DNA of 64,000 nucleotides, from contig NZ_CANNGP010000004.1 of NCBI RefSeq assembly GCF_947504105.1, positions 1-64,000 of the forward strand, written 5' to 3'. The position numbers were made by a program, and so were the translations under genes. Below the pieces are notes generated by a model that had not been told where the DNA came from, did not search any database, and saw only the letters and a program-made list of their open reading frames with translations. Shown here piece by piece: positions 52,571-62,606 of the stretch. Positions within the stretch are counted from its first letter, which is position 1. Every line of letters starts with the position of its first letter. Origin of the DNA: an uncultured Tateyamaria sp. (GTDB taxonomy: Bacteria; Pseudomonadota; Alphaproteobacteria; Rhodobacterales; Rhodobacteraceae).

Positions 52571-53842
52571 TCAAGATGCCGCTTGAGCCTCATCTTCTGC
52601 CTCCAAATCAGCCTCAATGGCGTATTCTTGCGCGATCTCCATAGCCACTGGCGTGGCCGTGGCCTGGGACATAACAACATATGATCCAGTCTCTTCCACC
52701 GGCACCGCGGCACGCTGCGTCCGTCGGTAAGCGGCATAGGCAACCAGCGCTGCGAACAACACGCCTGTGAACATGTAAAACCCCGATGACCCAACGCTTT
52801 CCATCAACTCGCCAACGATCAGGGGACCGAATACGGCACCCAGACCGTTGATGAACACCAGCCCACCCGAGGCAGCCGCCATATCATCGTGATCAAGAAA
52901 GTCGTTCGTGTGGGCCAAAAGCAGAGAATAAAGCGGGTTTGACATGCCTCCGACCACAAATGCCGACACTAGCAGCATTGCAAAATTGCCACCCAGAATC
53001 AGGCCAATCACCGATCCGACCCCGCCCAGCGCCGCAACAACCAGGATCAGCGCCCGGCGATCCATCCGGTCGGAAATCCAGCCGATGGGATATTGCAGCA
53101 GCATCGCGCCGATAAAGAAAGTCGACACAAAGGCAGAAATCTGGGCGACGGACAGTCCCACCTGCGTCCCGTACACCGCCGACATCCCGAACTGCGCGGC
53201 AAAGACTCCGCCCAGCAAGAACATACCCACACAGCCCAGCGGCGAGGTCGCGACAAGCGCCCGCAGCGACATCGGCTTGGTTGTTTCAAACGCCGGCACC
53301 GGGCTGATCGACAACAAGATCGGCGTAATGGCAAGCGACACAAGCACCGACGGGATGACAAACAGGATAAAGCCCGAGGGATCCGCCGTCAGCAGCAAGT
53401 ACTGGCTCACGACAATGCCAAAGGTTTGCACGATCATGTACAGCGACAGGGCCTTGCCCCGGTTCGAATTGTCGGCGGCATCGTTCAACCAGCTTTCTGC
53501 AGTGACATAGACAGCCGAAAAGCAGAACCCGATCACCACGCGTGCCACGGTCCAGACCCAGGGATCAGCAAAGGTCGGGTATAGGATCATGACGGCTGAG
53601 ATCAGGGATGCCAGCGCCGCAAAGACACGCACGTGCCCGACGCGCTGGATCATACGGGGGGCCATGCGGCTGCCCCCCAGAAATCCAAGGAAATAGGCCG
53701 ACATGACAATCGACATCTCGGCAGTTGAAAATCCTTCAATCTCCCCCCGGATACCCAGCAACGTGCCTTGCATCCCATTGCCAACCATCAACAGCCCCAT
53801 GCCAAACAGCAGGGCCCAGGCGCTGGTCAGAACTTGGAACAT
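52571..53842 (-). CDS. MFS transporter (YcaD-like)
   Basis: A 423-aa MFS protein with about 12 helices; MLLQYPIGWISDRMDRRALILVVA is the motif A region of the second half, and MSIVMSAYFLGFLGGSRMAPRMIQRVGHVRVF that of the first. The C-terminal 40 residues are hydrophilic and acidic. It resembles YcaD-type transporters of unknown substrate. Confidence 0.87.
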   Translation of the reverse strand: MFQVLTSAWALLFGMGLLMVGNGMQGTLLGIRGEIEGFSTAEMSIVMSAYFLGFLGGSRMAPRMIQRVGHVRVFAALASLISAVMILYPTFADPWVWTVARVVIGFCFSAVYVTAESWLNDAADNSNRGKALSLYMIVQTFGIVVSQYLLLTADPSGFILFVIPSVLVSLAITPILLSISPVPAFETTKPMSLRALVATSPLGCVGMFLLGGVFAAQFGMSAVYGTQVGLSVAQISAFVSTFFIGAMLLQYPIGWISDRMDRRALILVVAALGGVGSVIGLILGGNFAMLLVSAFVVGGMSNPLYSLLLAHTNDFLDHDDMAAASGGLVFINGLGAVFGPLIVGELMESVGSSGFYMFTGVLFAALVAYAAYRRTQRAAVPVEETGSYVVMSQATATPVAMEIAQEYAIEADLEAEDEAQAAS

Positions 53843-53936
53843 GGTGCGGAACTCCTTGTCCGGGTGGGGGCACCCTGCCCTGCCACTGCGGTCCGTGTCT
53901 CAGATATGTGCGACTATTACGTGTCGGTTTCCGGTG

Positions 53937-54989
53937 TCACGTTTGCGGCAACAAAAGCGACGCGTCCCCGTACGAAAAGAAGCGGTATTCCGACTGCACC
54001 GCGTGGTCATAGATGGCGCGAATGCGATCCTGCCCCATCAATGCCGATACCAGCATCATCAATGTCGACTTGGGCAGGTGAAAATTGGTCATCAACCCGT
54101 CTGCCACACCAAAGGTGAAACCGGGGTAGATGAAGATGTCTGTGTCGCCCTCCCACGGGGCGATGCCGCGATCACGGGCCATCGTTTCGATCAGTCTCAG
54201 GGCCGTCGTACCAACGGGAATCACCCGGCTGCCGCGCGCCTTGGCCGCCGCAATGTCTTGTGCGGCGCGGTCCGACACCTGTCCCCATTCTGCATGCATC
54301 TTGTGCTGGGTCACATCATCTACCTTGACCGGCAGAAATGTGCCTGCACCGACGTGCAATGTCACATGGGTCGTCTCGACCCCGTGCGCGGCCAGCGCCT
54401 GCATCAACGTTTCGTCGAAATGCAGCGAGGCCGTTGGTGCCGCCACAGCGCCACTGTGCTTGGCCCAGATCGTTTGGTAATCGGTCTTGTCCTGCGCGTC
54501 TGCAGGACGTTTGGCGGCGATATAAGGCGGCAGCGGCATCGCTCCGGCCTCAGCCAGGGCGGCGTCAAAATCGTCGCCCACAAGATTGAACCGCAAGTGC
54601 CCCTGTCCGTCGGCGCTGCCCTCTAGCGTGGCCGACAGATCATCCGAAAAGCGGATCGCCTCTCCCGGCTTCACCTTTTTCAGCGGTTTGACCAGCGCTG
54701 ACCACGCCCCGTCAGCGCGGGGCTCAAGCAAGGTCACCTCGATGCGCGCTTCGGTCAGGCCCTGTGCACTTTCCCTTGCACGCGTGCCGAAAAGGCGCGC
54801 CGGGATCACGCGCGTGTCGTTCAGAACCAGCAAGTCACCCGGTCGCAACCACGATACAAGGTTCGTGACCACGTTGTCGTAAATCATGTCGCCTTCGGCC
54901 ACCAGCAATCTCGCCGACGACCGCGGTGACGCAGGGCGGGTGGCAATCAGCGCCTCGGGCAGATCAAAATCGAAATCATCCAGTTTCAT
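53937..54989 (-). CDS. queA: tRNA preQ1(34) S-adenosylmethionine ribosyltransferase-isomerase
   Basis: A 350-aa Que[70 protein letters not shown] and [28 protein letters not shown]. It makes epoxyqueuosine in tRNA. ATG 54989 fits the family start. It begins 21 bp after the AsmA-like gene's stop, so they may be co-transcribed. Confidence 0.95.
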   Translation of the reverse strand: MKLDDFDFDLPEALIATRPASPRSSARLLVAEGDMIYDNVVTNLVSWLRPGDLLVLNDTRVIPARLFGTRARESAQGLTEARIEVTLLEPRADGAWSALVKPLKKVKPGEAIRFSDDLSATLEGSADGQGHLRFNLVGDDFDAALAEAGAMPLPPYIAAKRPADAQDKTDYQTIWAKHSGAVAAPTASLHFDETLMQALAAHGVETTHVTLHVGAGTFLPVKVDDVTQHKMHAEWGQVSDRAAQDIAAAKARGSRVIPVGTTALRLIETMARDRGIAPWEGDTDIFIYPGFTFGVADGLMTNFHLPKSTLMMLVSALMGQDRIRAIYDHAVQSEYRFFSYGDASLLLPQT

Positions 54990-55010
54990 GCGCGCCACGT
55001 AGCGACGCAA

Positions 55011-58000
55011 TCATCGTTCATCAATGCGTTTTTGCCGTTCAATCCGTCTTTGTTCGGCCTCACTGGGTCCTGTGTCCTCTGGCACAAACGCTTCAGGCAC
55101 CACGGGGGGTTGGCTCTCGCCTTCGACGCGCGGTACATCGGGTGCCGGAGCGCGAAAAATCTCGCGGAACATGCCCGGCGTCAGCGCCGACAGCGGGTTG
55201 ACCTGCACACGCGGGTTCGCCGCCGGACCGCGCAGCCGGTAGTTGAAGCCGATCAACCCCTCGCCCCGCCGGGTAAAGATGCTGCCGATCCCGTTGATTA
55301 GAAACAGCGGAGAGATCACGCCCTGCATATTCAAACGCCCGCCCGCCACGTCATAAACACCATCCATGGACAGCCCCATCGACGGACCTGTCGCACTGGC
55401 CTGCGTCAGCGTCATCGTGGACGGGGTCAGACGAAACGATGCCTCGACGTTCTGAAAGTGAATGCCGCTGCCGCTCATCTGCTCCAACAAGCCGACGATA
55501 CTCAGGGCGTTCAAAAGGGCAGCTATGGCAGGCGCGTCCTGCACCCGCGTCTCTGTCACGTTCAGCGTGCCGTCAAAGCTCGCGGCTCCCACGGGCAAAA
55601 GGGTCAGGGACAGCGCCCCGCCTCGCGCCTGTTTCAGAATGCCCGCCGATGCAGCCACACCGCCCGCATCGTCCGCGGTGATGCGGATGGCACTGCGCCC
55701 GTTCTGCGGCAGCACTTGCCCCCGGATCGGTGTCTGTCCGTTGACCCGAGCGCGAAATTCTCCGTCCAGCCCGCGCGCCATGTTGAACTCGCCAGACACA
55801 CCATCAAGCGCAATAGTGTCCGTGATCTGCAAGCGATCAAGGGTCAGGCTTAGCGGCCCGCCCCCCTGTTGCCCACCGGTCCCGGCACCCGAGCCGCCGA
55901 AATCCGCCTCGCGCAGATCCAGCGTTCCGCCACGCACCTGCACGGCCGGAGCAGCGCCGGGGCCACGGCCCCACAGATCTACCGGGCCATTCATCCAGTT
56001 ACCGACCCGAACAGTGCTGAAACTTGCCCGCTCCAGCCCGCCGCCGGGAATGAACGTGATCGACCCCTCTGCCTGCAAACCCGGCGCGTCCAGCGCGATC
56101 CGGTCGACACGGGGCAATGGCCCAAGCCGCCCATCAAGCGTCAGAGAGCCGGCGGTCGACGCCGGTTTGGACCAGCCCAGGGGCGGCGATGACAGCCGGA
56201 CCCCACGTAGATTGGTGGATAGGGCAAAGGCAGGGGTGCCGTCGCCCGCGGGCAGATCAATGGTAATGTCACCAGACCCCCGCCCTGTCACCAAACCGGG
56301 AGGAAGCCCCAGTTCAAAGGCATCAATCGTGCGCTCCGACAACTCGATGGTGCCTGTGACCTGGCTGGGTTGCGGAGATCCACGGCCCAAAGGCTGCGCC
56401 CAGCGCGCATCGAACGGCACCCCGTCCAACGTTCCCACCCCTGACACCTGCACGCCGTCTTGCGACGCAACCACGCGCAACGTATCCGCAGCCAGCCGGC
56501 GGCCCTCGATCAGTGCCGTGCTCAACACGTCCCGCGCGGTGCCGGTCGCATCATATTCCACATCCTTCGGCTGCAACCCCTTCTTCATGGCAAAGGCCAG
56601 CGTCCCCGCCGCCTGAAGGCGTCCATCCGCCAACGTGGGCGACAGGCCGGCACGCTCCATCACGCTGAGCGGCGGCACATCCAACAGCGACAAGCCCGCC
56701 GTCACTGTCCCATCCGTTTCCAAGCGGACAACGGCAGGCACGCCCTCTTTTGCGCGCACGTCGGGAATGATGAAGGACGACCCGCTGACATCCACGTGTC
56801 CGCCAAGGGGGGCCGCAACAACCCCCTGATCAACCGAAACAACAAAGCGTCCGTCCAACAGGCTGGCACTGCCGCGCGCCTGCTCGATGGGCGGCATAGT
56901 CTTGAGGTAACGCACGCGCGCGTCCTCATAGGCGAACCCGGCATAGGCGACAATCGGGCTGCCCGGTTCATCGCGCAGCGCGACATCCAGATCGCGCATC
57001 TGACCATCCTGCAGGTTTTCAAGCACCCACTTGCGTGCCTTAGGGGCATAGCGATCCGGCCAGATCTCAAGCAGGCGATCCGGCATCATGCCCGCCATCT
57101 GCGCATCCAGCTGGTAGCTCCAGCCATCCGGTGCAGCAAACAAAGCCCCACGCGCAATCAGGTCCTGACCATGATCCTGAAACAGCGCCTGCCCGACATC
57201 CAGCCGAAACGGATTGAGGCTCAAACGGAAGTCCAGCTGAGCCGCGTCCATCTGAATGGGTTCGGGATACAGATTGTCAGGGTTGGCGCTCAACGCGCTG
57301 GCCCGGAATTGGCCCACAAGATCGTCAAGACCACCTTGATCGTCCAACCCCAGGACCGCCTGACCATCAATCTGCGCAGTGATCCACGCGCTCTCAACGG
57401 ACAGCTCATCAAAGGTCAGAACCGTGTCACCGGGATCATAACTGAAGTAGCTGCGCGCCGACTGGAACGGCACCGGTCGTGTTGCGTCGGTTGGCTGAAT
57501 GACACCCGCGCCGATGTTCAGCGACACGTTCAGTGGATTCAGCACACCATCCGCCCCAATGCCGCCACGCACCGCACCGGATATCGGGGCACGCACCACA
57601 TCAAGCCATTCGAAGGGCGGTGCAAGAACCGCAATGTCTCCTGCATCGACATCTTCCACGAGCACACCAAAACTGGCGGATGACTGACCGACCTGGCCCT
57701 CGTAATTGGCTTCCAGCGTCGCCACGCCCTCTCCGCCGCTCAGCAAGGCAAGGTCCGAGGTAATGCGCACCGCGTCACCATCGCGCGACAGTCGCATCCG
57801 ACCGCCGTCAATCGTCCACGCGCGGGCCGACCGGATATCTTCGATCCGCAGGGTCAGCGCCTGAATGTCGCCTGAGGTCAGGGCAGACAACCCGGGCAAT
57901 GTCAAAAGTTCGTCGACACTTTCGATCAACAGGGCAAGGTTGGCGGCCCGTTGTGTTGGTCCGGTCAGGTCCAGACCACCGGATAGAATGACCGATCCAT

Positions 58001-58427
58001 CAATCTCACGTCGCAGGCTGGCAAAGACTCCCGACACGCTGATGTCAGTGGGGCGAAATTCGCCCTGCACCAGATCGGTCAGGGACAAACCGATCCGCAT
58101 TTCGGAAAAGCCGACAATCTCGACACCTGCGGTGTTCAGCACTTGCACATTGGTCATGCGCACCCGCGGTTTGGCGTTGTCCTCAACCATAAGGTCCAAA
58201 GCATCGAACCGAAGTGACGCCGCACCCAAGGCTTCACCTGCGCGCACCTCTATCCGGTCGCGCACCCAATCAGGCGCCGTAACGGGCCGCCCGATCAGCA
58301 CATAGATCGCAGCCCCCATGAGGGTGGCAAAGACAAGGCTGAAAAACATGCTCCCCAACCCAAGGCGACGCCACAGGCTTTTTTTCCGCCGCGCGGGCGG
58401 TTCGGTGATCGGATCTGCACTGCTCAT
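55011..58427 (-). CDS. AsmA/DUF3971-like large envelope protein
   Basis: A 1138-aa protein with an N-terminal TM (FFSLVFATLMGAAIYVLIG, about 28-46) and a long beta-rich periplasmic part typical of YhdP/AsmA-like proteins (DUF3971 followed by an AsmA-like C-terminal domain: LRLTPSTMTLTQASATGPSMGLSMDGVYDVAGGRLNMQGVISP region). Members of this group are thought to bridge inner and outer membrane and carry phospholipids. The C-terminus is charged and proline-rich. It is divergent from bcp. Confidence 0.82.
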   Translation of the reverse strand: MSSADPITEPPARRKKSLWRRLGLGSMFFSLVFATLMGAAIYVLIGRPVTAPDWVRDRIEVRAGEALGAASLRFDALDLMVEDNAKPRVRMTNVQVLNTAGVEIVGFSEMRIGLSLTDLVQGEFRPTDISVSGVFASLRREIDGSVILSGGLDLTGPTQRAANLALLIESVDELLTLPGLSALTSGDIQALTLRIEDIRSARAWTIDGGRMRLSRDGDAVRITSDLALLSGGEGVATLEANYEGQVGQSSASFGVLVEDVDAGDIAVLAPPFEWLDVVRAPISGAVRGGIGADGVLNPLNVSLNIGAGVIQPTDATRPVPFQSARSYFSYDPGDTVLTFDELSVESAWITAQIDGQAVLGLDDQGGLDDLVGQFRASALSANPDNLYPEPIQMDAAQLDFRLSLNPFRLDVGQALFQDHGQDLIARGALFAAPDGWSYQLDAQMAGMMPDRLLEIWPDRYAPKARKWVLENLQDGQMRDLDVALRDEPGSPIVAYAGFAYEDARVRYLKTMPPIEQARGSASLLDGRFVVSVDQGVVAAPLGGHVDVSGSSFIIPDVRAKEGVPAVVRLETDGTVTAGLSLLDVPPLSVMERAGLSPTLADGRLQAAGTLAFAMKKGLQPKDVEYDATGTARDVLSTALIEGRRLAADTLRVVASQDGVQVSGVGTLDGVPFDARWAQPLGRGSPQPSQVTGTIELSERTIDAFELGLPPGLVTGRGSGDITIDLPAGDGTPAFALSTNLRGVRLSSPPLGWSKPASTAGSLTLDGRLGPLPRVDRIALDAPGLQAEGSITFIPGGGLERASFSTVRVGNWMNGPVDLWGRGPGAAPAVQVRGGTLDLREADFGGSGAGTGGQQGGGPLSLTLDRLQITDTIALDGVSGEFNMARGLDGEFRARVNGQTPIRGQVLPQNGRSAIRITADDAGGVAASAGILKQARGGALSLTLLPVGAASFDGTLNVTETRVQDAPAIAALLNALSIVGLLEQMSGSGIHFQNVEASFRLTPSTMTLTQASATGPSMGLSMDGVYDVAGGRLNMQGVISPLFLINGIGSIFTRRGEGLIGFNYRLRGPAANPRVQVNPLSALTPGMFREIFRAPAPDVPRVEGESQPPVVPEAFVPEDTGPSEAEQRRIERQKRIDER

Positions 58428-58499
58428 GTCTTTATTCTTGTCTACCCAGCCCTATCATGCCAGTCACAACTTTCCCAAGTCTTATGAAAAGGCCGAAAC

Positions 58500-58961
58500 A
58501 TGCTGGATATCGCTTCCCCCGCCCCTGACTTCACGCTGCCTGACAGCGACGGCAATGACGTGACCCTGTCGGCGATGCAAGGCAGCCCGATCATTCTGTA
58601 CTTCTACCCGCGCGATGACACGCCGGGCTGTACCAAGGAGTCCATCGCCTTTTCCGAACACCTGGCCGAGTTCGAGGCCGCAGGCGCCAAGGTCTTCGGC
58701 ATTTCCAAGGACAGTGTGGCAAGCCACGCCAAATTTGCCAAGAAACGCGAGTTGACTGTGGGCCTGTTATCGGATGAAAACGGCTCGGTCTGCGAGGACT
58801 ACGGCGTTTGGAAGGAAAAGAACATGTACGGCAAGAAGTACATGGGCATCGAACGCACAACATATCTGATCGACGCCAACGGCAACGTGGCGATGGCCTG
58901 GCCCAAGGTAAAGGTACCGGGTCACGCCGAAGCGGTACTGGCGGCCGTCAAAGCCCTTTGA
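58500..58961 (+). CDS. bcp: Thioredoxin-dependent thiol peroxidase (peroxiredoxin Q)
   Basis: A 153-aa peroxiredoxin with peroxidatic Cys44 in YFYPRDDTPGCTKE and the family N-terminus PAPDFTLPDSDGNDVTLS. The usual resolving Cys five residues after the peroxidatic one (CTKEA/SC pattern) reads CTKESIAF here, so it is of the 1-Cys-like or other-resolving-Cys variant. It reduces peroxides with thioredoxin. Confidence 0.93.
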   Translation: MLDIASPAPDFTLPDSDGNDVTLSAMQGSPIILYFYPRDDTPGCTKESIAFSEHLAEFEAAGAKVFGISKDSVASHAKFAKKRELTVGLLSDENGSVCEDYGVWKEKNMYGKKYMGIERTTYLIDANGNVAMAWPKVKVPGHAEAVLAAVKAL

Positions 58962-59779
58962 CCGGTTGGGGCCTGCACGAGCGGTTTCAAACCTCGGCGG
59001 GTGTGGTGGCAGCCGGACGTAGCGGCACCGGCCCAGCGCTGGTGCTGGCGCATGGTTGGCCATGGTCTTCCTTTTCCTGGCACCGGGTGATTGCCACGCT
59101 GTCCAAACGGTTCACCGTATATTGGTACGACATGCCCGATTTCGGCGCCTCCGAACGTCGGGCAGATCGCGCAAGCGGGATTGACGCACAGGCGCATGTC
59201 TTTGCCGAGATGCTCGACCATTTTGATCTGCGCGCACCCACCGTATGGGCACACGATTTCGGCGGCGCCATCACCCTGCGCGCGCATCTGATGGGCGGCG
59301 TGGATTATGCCCGTTTGGTGCTGATGAACGTGGTGATGATGCGCCCGTGGGGGTCTGGCTTTTTTGATCATGTAAAGCGCAACGCCGATGTCTTTGCCGC
59401 TGTTCCGCCCCATATCCACAAAGGCATCACCCAAGCATATATCAGCGGTGCATTTGCACATGGCATTGCCCGGGCGGACTTGGATCATCTGGTGGCACCA
59501 TGGCTGGATGCCGAGGACCAAACCGCCTTCTATCGCCAGTTCGCTCAGGCGGACGAAGCGTTGACGGAAGCATTCGAAGACAGGCTTGCGCAGGTCAGAT
59601 GTCCCGTTCACATCTTGTGGGACGCGGACGATCCGTGGATACCTCTGGCACACGGGCGCGACTTGGCTTTGGCTATGGGCGGACCGCCCATGACGGAACT
59701 GCCGGGACTGGGACATATGCCACAACTCGAAAACGCCGACGCAACACTCCGGGCAGTCCTGCCCGCGCTCACGACATGA
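58958..59779 (+). CDS. Alpha/beta hydrolase
   Basis: A 273-aa alpha/beta hydrolase: oxyanion-hole HGWPWSSFSW, nucleophile elbow HDFGG with Asp as nucleophile (dehalogenase/epoxide-hydrolase-like), acid in DADDPW and His in GLGHMPQLEN. HGW-P and an Asp nucleophile suggest an epoxide or haloalkane-type hydrolase, not a serine esterase; the substrate is unknown. TTG 58958 overlapping the bcp stop is taken as start. Confidence 0.85.
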   Translation: MTGWGLHERFQTSAGVVAAGRSGTGPALVLAHGWPWSSFSWHRVIATLSKRFTVYWYDMPDFGASERRADRASGIDAQAHVFAEMLDHFDLRAPTVWAHDFGGAITLRAHLMGGVDYARLVLMNVVMMRPWGSGFFDHVKRNADVFAAVPPHIHKGITQAYISGAFAHGIARADLDHLVAPWLDAEDQTAFYRQFAQADEALTEAFEDRLAQVRCPVHILWDADDPWIPLAHGRDLALAMGGPPMTELPGLGHMPQLENADATLRAVLPALTT

Positions 59780-60585
59780 TGCCGCTCGCGCAAATGGCAG
59801 AGGCGGTGCTGCGCACTGCCGAAGGCCGCGAAAAGACCGCGCTGTCGCGCCAGCTGGCTTCCGAATGGCAAGCGGCGCAGGCGGATGGGCAAAGTCCCCA
59901 TATCGGCACCGCTTCCCCGCCGATGCACCCGGCGCGGCCCGCAGCACCAGAACTTCTCAGTCCCCGCGACGTCCCGCGCCGCCGCCCCGGCAGTCCCGAG
60001 GGGCGCATCGCCCTGCCGCCTGCAGTCGCGCATATCGAACTCAACGCCGTGGACCTGCACTGGGACATCATCGCGCGCTTCACCCATGTGCCTATGCCTA
60101 TGGGGTTTTACGACGACTGGGTCAAAGCGGCAGACGAAGAATCCAAGCATTTCAACCTGATGTGCGACTGCCTGGAGGAGTTGGGCAGCCACTACGGCGC
60201 TCTTCCCGCCCATGCCGGCATGTGGCGCGCCGCCGAAGACACCGCAGAGGACTTCATGGGCCGCCTTGCCGTTGTGCCCATGGTGCTCGAAGCCCGCGGG
60301 CTCGACGTCACACCGGGTATGATCGAGGTCTTCCGGAAGGCGAAACTCGACAGCGCGGTCGCTGCCCTCGAAACCATCTATGCCGAGGAAGTGGCCCATG
60401 TCGCCTATGGCTCAAAGTGGTTCCACTTCCTGTGCGGCCGCGACAATCTCGACCCCAAGGATGCCTTCCACAACCTCGTGCAGCGCTACTTCCACAGCCC
60501 CCTCAAACCACCCTTCAATGAAGAGAAACGGGCCGAGGCCGGCCTGCCGCCAGACTTCTACTGGCCTCTGGCGCTAACAGACTGA
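59776..60585 (+). CDS. DUF455 ferritin-like protein
   Basis: A 269-aa DUF455 protein with ferritin-like metal ligands in two helices: AHIELNAVDLHWDI (ExxH-like) and EESKHFNLM, then VAALETIYAEEVAHVAYGSKWF. The family is related to diiron hydroxylases such as MiaE-type enzymes; the reaction is not known. ATG 59776 overlaps the hydrolase stop by 4 bp, so bcp, hydrolase and this gene form an operon. Confidence 0.88.
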   Translation: MMPLAQMAEAVLRTAEGREKTALSRQLASEWQAAQADGQSPHIGTASPPMHPARPAAPELLSPRDVPRRRPGSPEGRIALPPAVAHIELNAVDLHWDIIARFTHVPMPMGFYDDWVKAADEESKHFNLMCDCLEELGSHYGALPAHAGMWRAAEDTAEDFMGRLAVVPMVLEARGLDVTPGMIEVFRKAKLDSAVAALETIYAEEVAHVAYGSKWFHFLCGRDNLDPKDAFHNLVQRYFHSPLKPPFNEEKRAEAGLPPDFYWPLALTD

Positions 60586-60760
60586 TCCGTATGGGTATCA
60601 TGCGCGGCTTTCCGCCAATTTGACACATTTCCGCACCGGTTTTGCACAGAACGTAGCGTGAGGCTTGCCGCCAAAGCGGTGTGACTTTATGCACAGGCGT
60701 TAGGGCGCTGTGTTTGGGGATATGAGCGCGTAACGGGATGGGACTAAAGGGACGAGCGTT
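60586..60760. other. Gap before the M23-bactofilin pair
   Basis: No gene is seen. A TTGACA at 60620-60625 is a possible -35 box, but no good -10 follows at 16-18 bp. AAAGGGA (60746-60752) is the ribosome binding site of the next gene. Confidence 0.35.
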
Positions 60761-62092
60761 TTGCGGACACGCCTCGGCATTAAGTGGCACGGACTTCTGG
60801 AAAAGTATTTTCCCGAGCGCCGCGTCTTTCTCAAATCAGACAATGATACCAGATTCATCCGGCTGCGCCCCGGCACACAACTGCTCGCCTTTGCGGGCAG
60901 TTCTTTTGTTGTGGCATGGGCCATCGTCGCCACGGCCATCCTGCTCATGGACAGTATCGGATCGGGCAACTTCCGCGAACAGGCCAAGCGGGATCAAAGC
61001 ACCTACCAGGCGCGCCTGAACGATCTGGCTGGTCAACGCGATGCCCGCGCGGAAGAGGCACTTGCTGCTCAAAACCGATTCAACGCGGCACTCCAGCAGA
61101 TTTCACTCATGCAGTCCGAGTTGTTGTCCTCCGAAACCCGCCGACGTGAACTCGAAACCGGAATCGAAGTGATCCAGGCGACGCTCCGCGGCACCATGAA
61201 AGACCGCGAAGCCGCGCGCGCGCAGCTCGCTGCGCTGAAGGACCAGGTTGAAACTGGCGGTGCAGGTATCGCACTCGCCGCAAGCGGTGGTGGCGCACCC
61301 ATGGATTTTGTGGCTGACGCGCTCGCAAAAACCGCTGCCGAACGCGACAAGATCGAACAGGACGCGCAGGATGCGCTGCTTGCCGCCGACGCAATGGCAA
61401 CCGAAATCGCGCTGATGCGCGAACAGAACGACCAGATTTTCCGCCAGCTCGAAGAAGCGATGACCGTCTCGGTTGCGCCGCTGGACAAGATGTTCCGCTC
61501 CGCCGGCATGCCAACCGACCGCATTATCGAACAGGTGCGGCGCGGCTATTCCGGCCAGGGTGGCCCGCTCACGCCCCTGTCCTTCTCCACCCGCGGCGAA
61601 GAGCCCAGCCCCGACACGCTGCGCGCCAACCGTCTGCTGAACCAGATGGACACGCTGAACCTTTACCGGATTGCCGCGCAAAAGGCGCCGTTTGCCACCC
61701 CGGTCAAATCCGCCTTCCGCTTCACCTCATCCTTCGGCTTTCGCCGCGACCCCAAAACAGGCGGGCGGCGCATGCACAAAGGCGTCGATTTTGCTGCCGG
61801 TCTGGGCACGCCGCTCTATGCCACGGCCGACGGCGTTGTAACCCATGCAGGCTGGCAATCAGGCTATGGGCGCCTTGTCAAAATCCAACATGAGTTTGGC
61901 ATCGAAACCCGCTATGCGCACCTTTCACGACTGAGTGTGAAAGTTGGCCAAAAGGTCTCGCGCGGGGATCGGATTGGTGATATGGGAGCATCCGGACGGG
62001 TGACCGGTGTGCACTTGCACTACGAAGTCCGCGTCGGCGGAAAAGCCGTAAACCCGATGATCTATATCAAGGCAGCCAACGATGTTTTCTAA
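60761..62092 (+). CDS. M23-family peptidoglycan endopeptidase, membrane-anchored
   Basis: A 443-aa bitopic protein: cytoplasmic N-terminus, TM at about 42-65 (LLAFAGSSFVVAWAIVATAILLM), periplasmic coiled coil (80-165) and a LytM/M23 domain at 325-435. The zinc ligands are His339 and Asp343 (MHKGVDFAAG) and His420 in HLHYE, with His387 in RYAHLS. It cleaves peptidoglycan crosslinks. TTG 60761 is used as start, backed by AAAGGGA 8 bases upstream. It overlaps the bactofilin gene by 11 bp, matching LmdC-bactofilin modules that shape the cell. Confidence 0.92.
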   Translation: MRTRLGIKWHGLLEKYFPERRVFLKSDNDTRFIRLRPGTQLLAFAGSSFVVAWAIVATAILLMDSIGSGNFREQAKRDQSTYQARLNDLAGQRDARAEEALAAQNRFNAALQQISLMQSELLSSETRRRELETGIEVIQATLRGTMKDREAARAQLAALKDQVETGGAGIALAASGGGAPMDFVADALAKTAAERDKIEQDAQDALLAADAMATEIALMREQNDQIFRQLEEAMTVSVAPLDKMFRSAGMPTDRIIEQVRRGYSGQGGPLTPLSFSTRGEEPSPDTLRANRLLNQMDTLNLYRIAAQKAPFATPVKSAFRFTSSFGFRRDPKTGGRRMHKGVDFAAGLGTPLYATADGVVTHAGWQSGYGRLVKIQHEFGIETRYAHLSRLSVKVGQKVSRGDRIGDMGASGRVTGVHLHYEVRVGGKAVNPMIYIKAANDVF

Positions 62093-62594
62093 GAGCAAAA
62101 TCAACGATCCCGCGCCCAGCAGAGATGCGGAGAAAAAAGCGGCACCGGCCGCCCCTGCCCCCGCAGCGCCCAAACAGCAAAGCGAATTCAAGGCCAGCGC
62201 GCCCAAGGCGAAACCACCCGCATCGCTTCTCTCAGCTGACCTGCACGTCACGGGCAACATGAAAACCACCGGCGACATCCAGGTCGAAGGCACAGTTGAA
62301 GGCGACATTCGCGCCCACCTGCTGACCATCGGTGAAAGCGCCACGATCAAGGGCGAGGTCGTCGCGGACGACGTCGTGATCAACGGTCGCATCGTGGGCC
62401 GCGTCCGTGGCCTGAAAGTGCGCCTGACCTCGACCGCACGGGTCGAAGGCGACATCATCCACAAGACCATCGCCATCGAAAGCGGTGCCCATTTCGAAGG
62501 GTCCGTACAGCGTCAGGACGATCCCCTGAACGCGGGCGGCAACAAGCCCAAGGCACCACCGCAGCAGCCATCGCCAGCGCCGCAAAACGGCTAG
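62082..62594 (+). CDS. bacA: Bactofilin (polymer-forming cytoskeletal protein)
   Basis: A 170-aa bactofilin: proline/alanine-rich flexible N-terminal tail (1-45), the beta-helical core (SLLSADLHVTGNMKTTGDIQVEGTVEGDIRAHLLTIGESATIKGEVVADDVVINGRIVGRVRGLKVRLTSTARVEGDI, 48-135), and a proline-rich C-tail. It should polymerise at the membrane and position the M23 peptidase encoded just before it. Confidence 0.93.
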   Translation: MFSKSKINDPAPSRDAEKKAAPAAPAPAAPKQQSEFKASAPKAKPPASLLSADLHVTGNMKTTGDIQVEGTVEGDIRAHLLTIGESATIKGEVVADDVVINGRIVGRVRGLKVRLTSTARVEGDIIHKTIAIESGAHFEGSVQRQDDPLNAGGNKPKAPPQQPSPAPQNG

Positions 62595-62606
62595 GGTCTT
62601 TTTCAC

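Noticed and set aside
55462-56616. 384-codon frame opposite the AsmA-like gene
   Set aside because: It is antisense to a long coding frame with strong third-position GC bias and is rich in Ser/Arg/Pro; a typical shadow.
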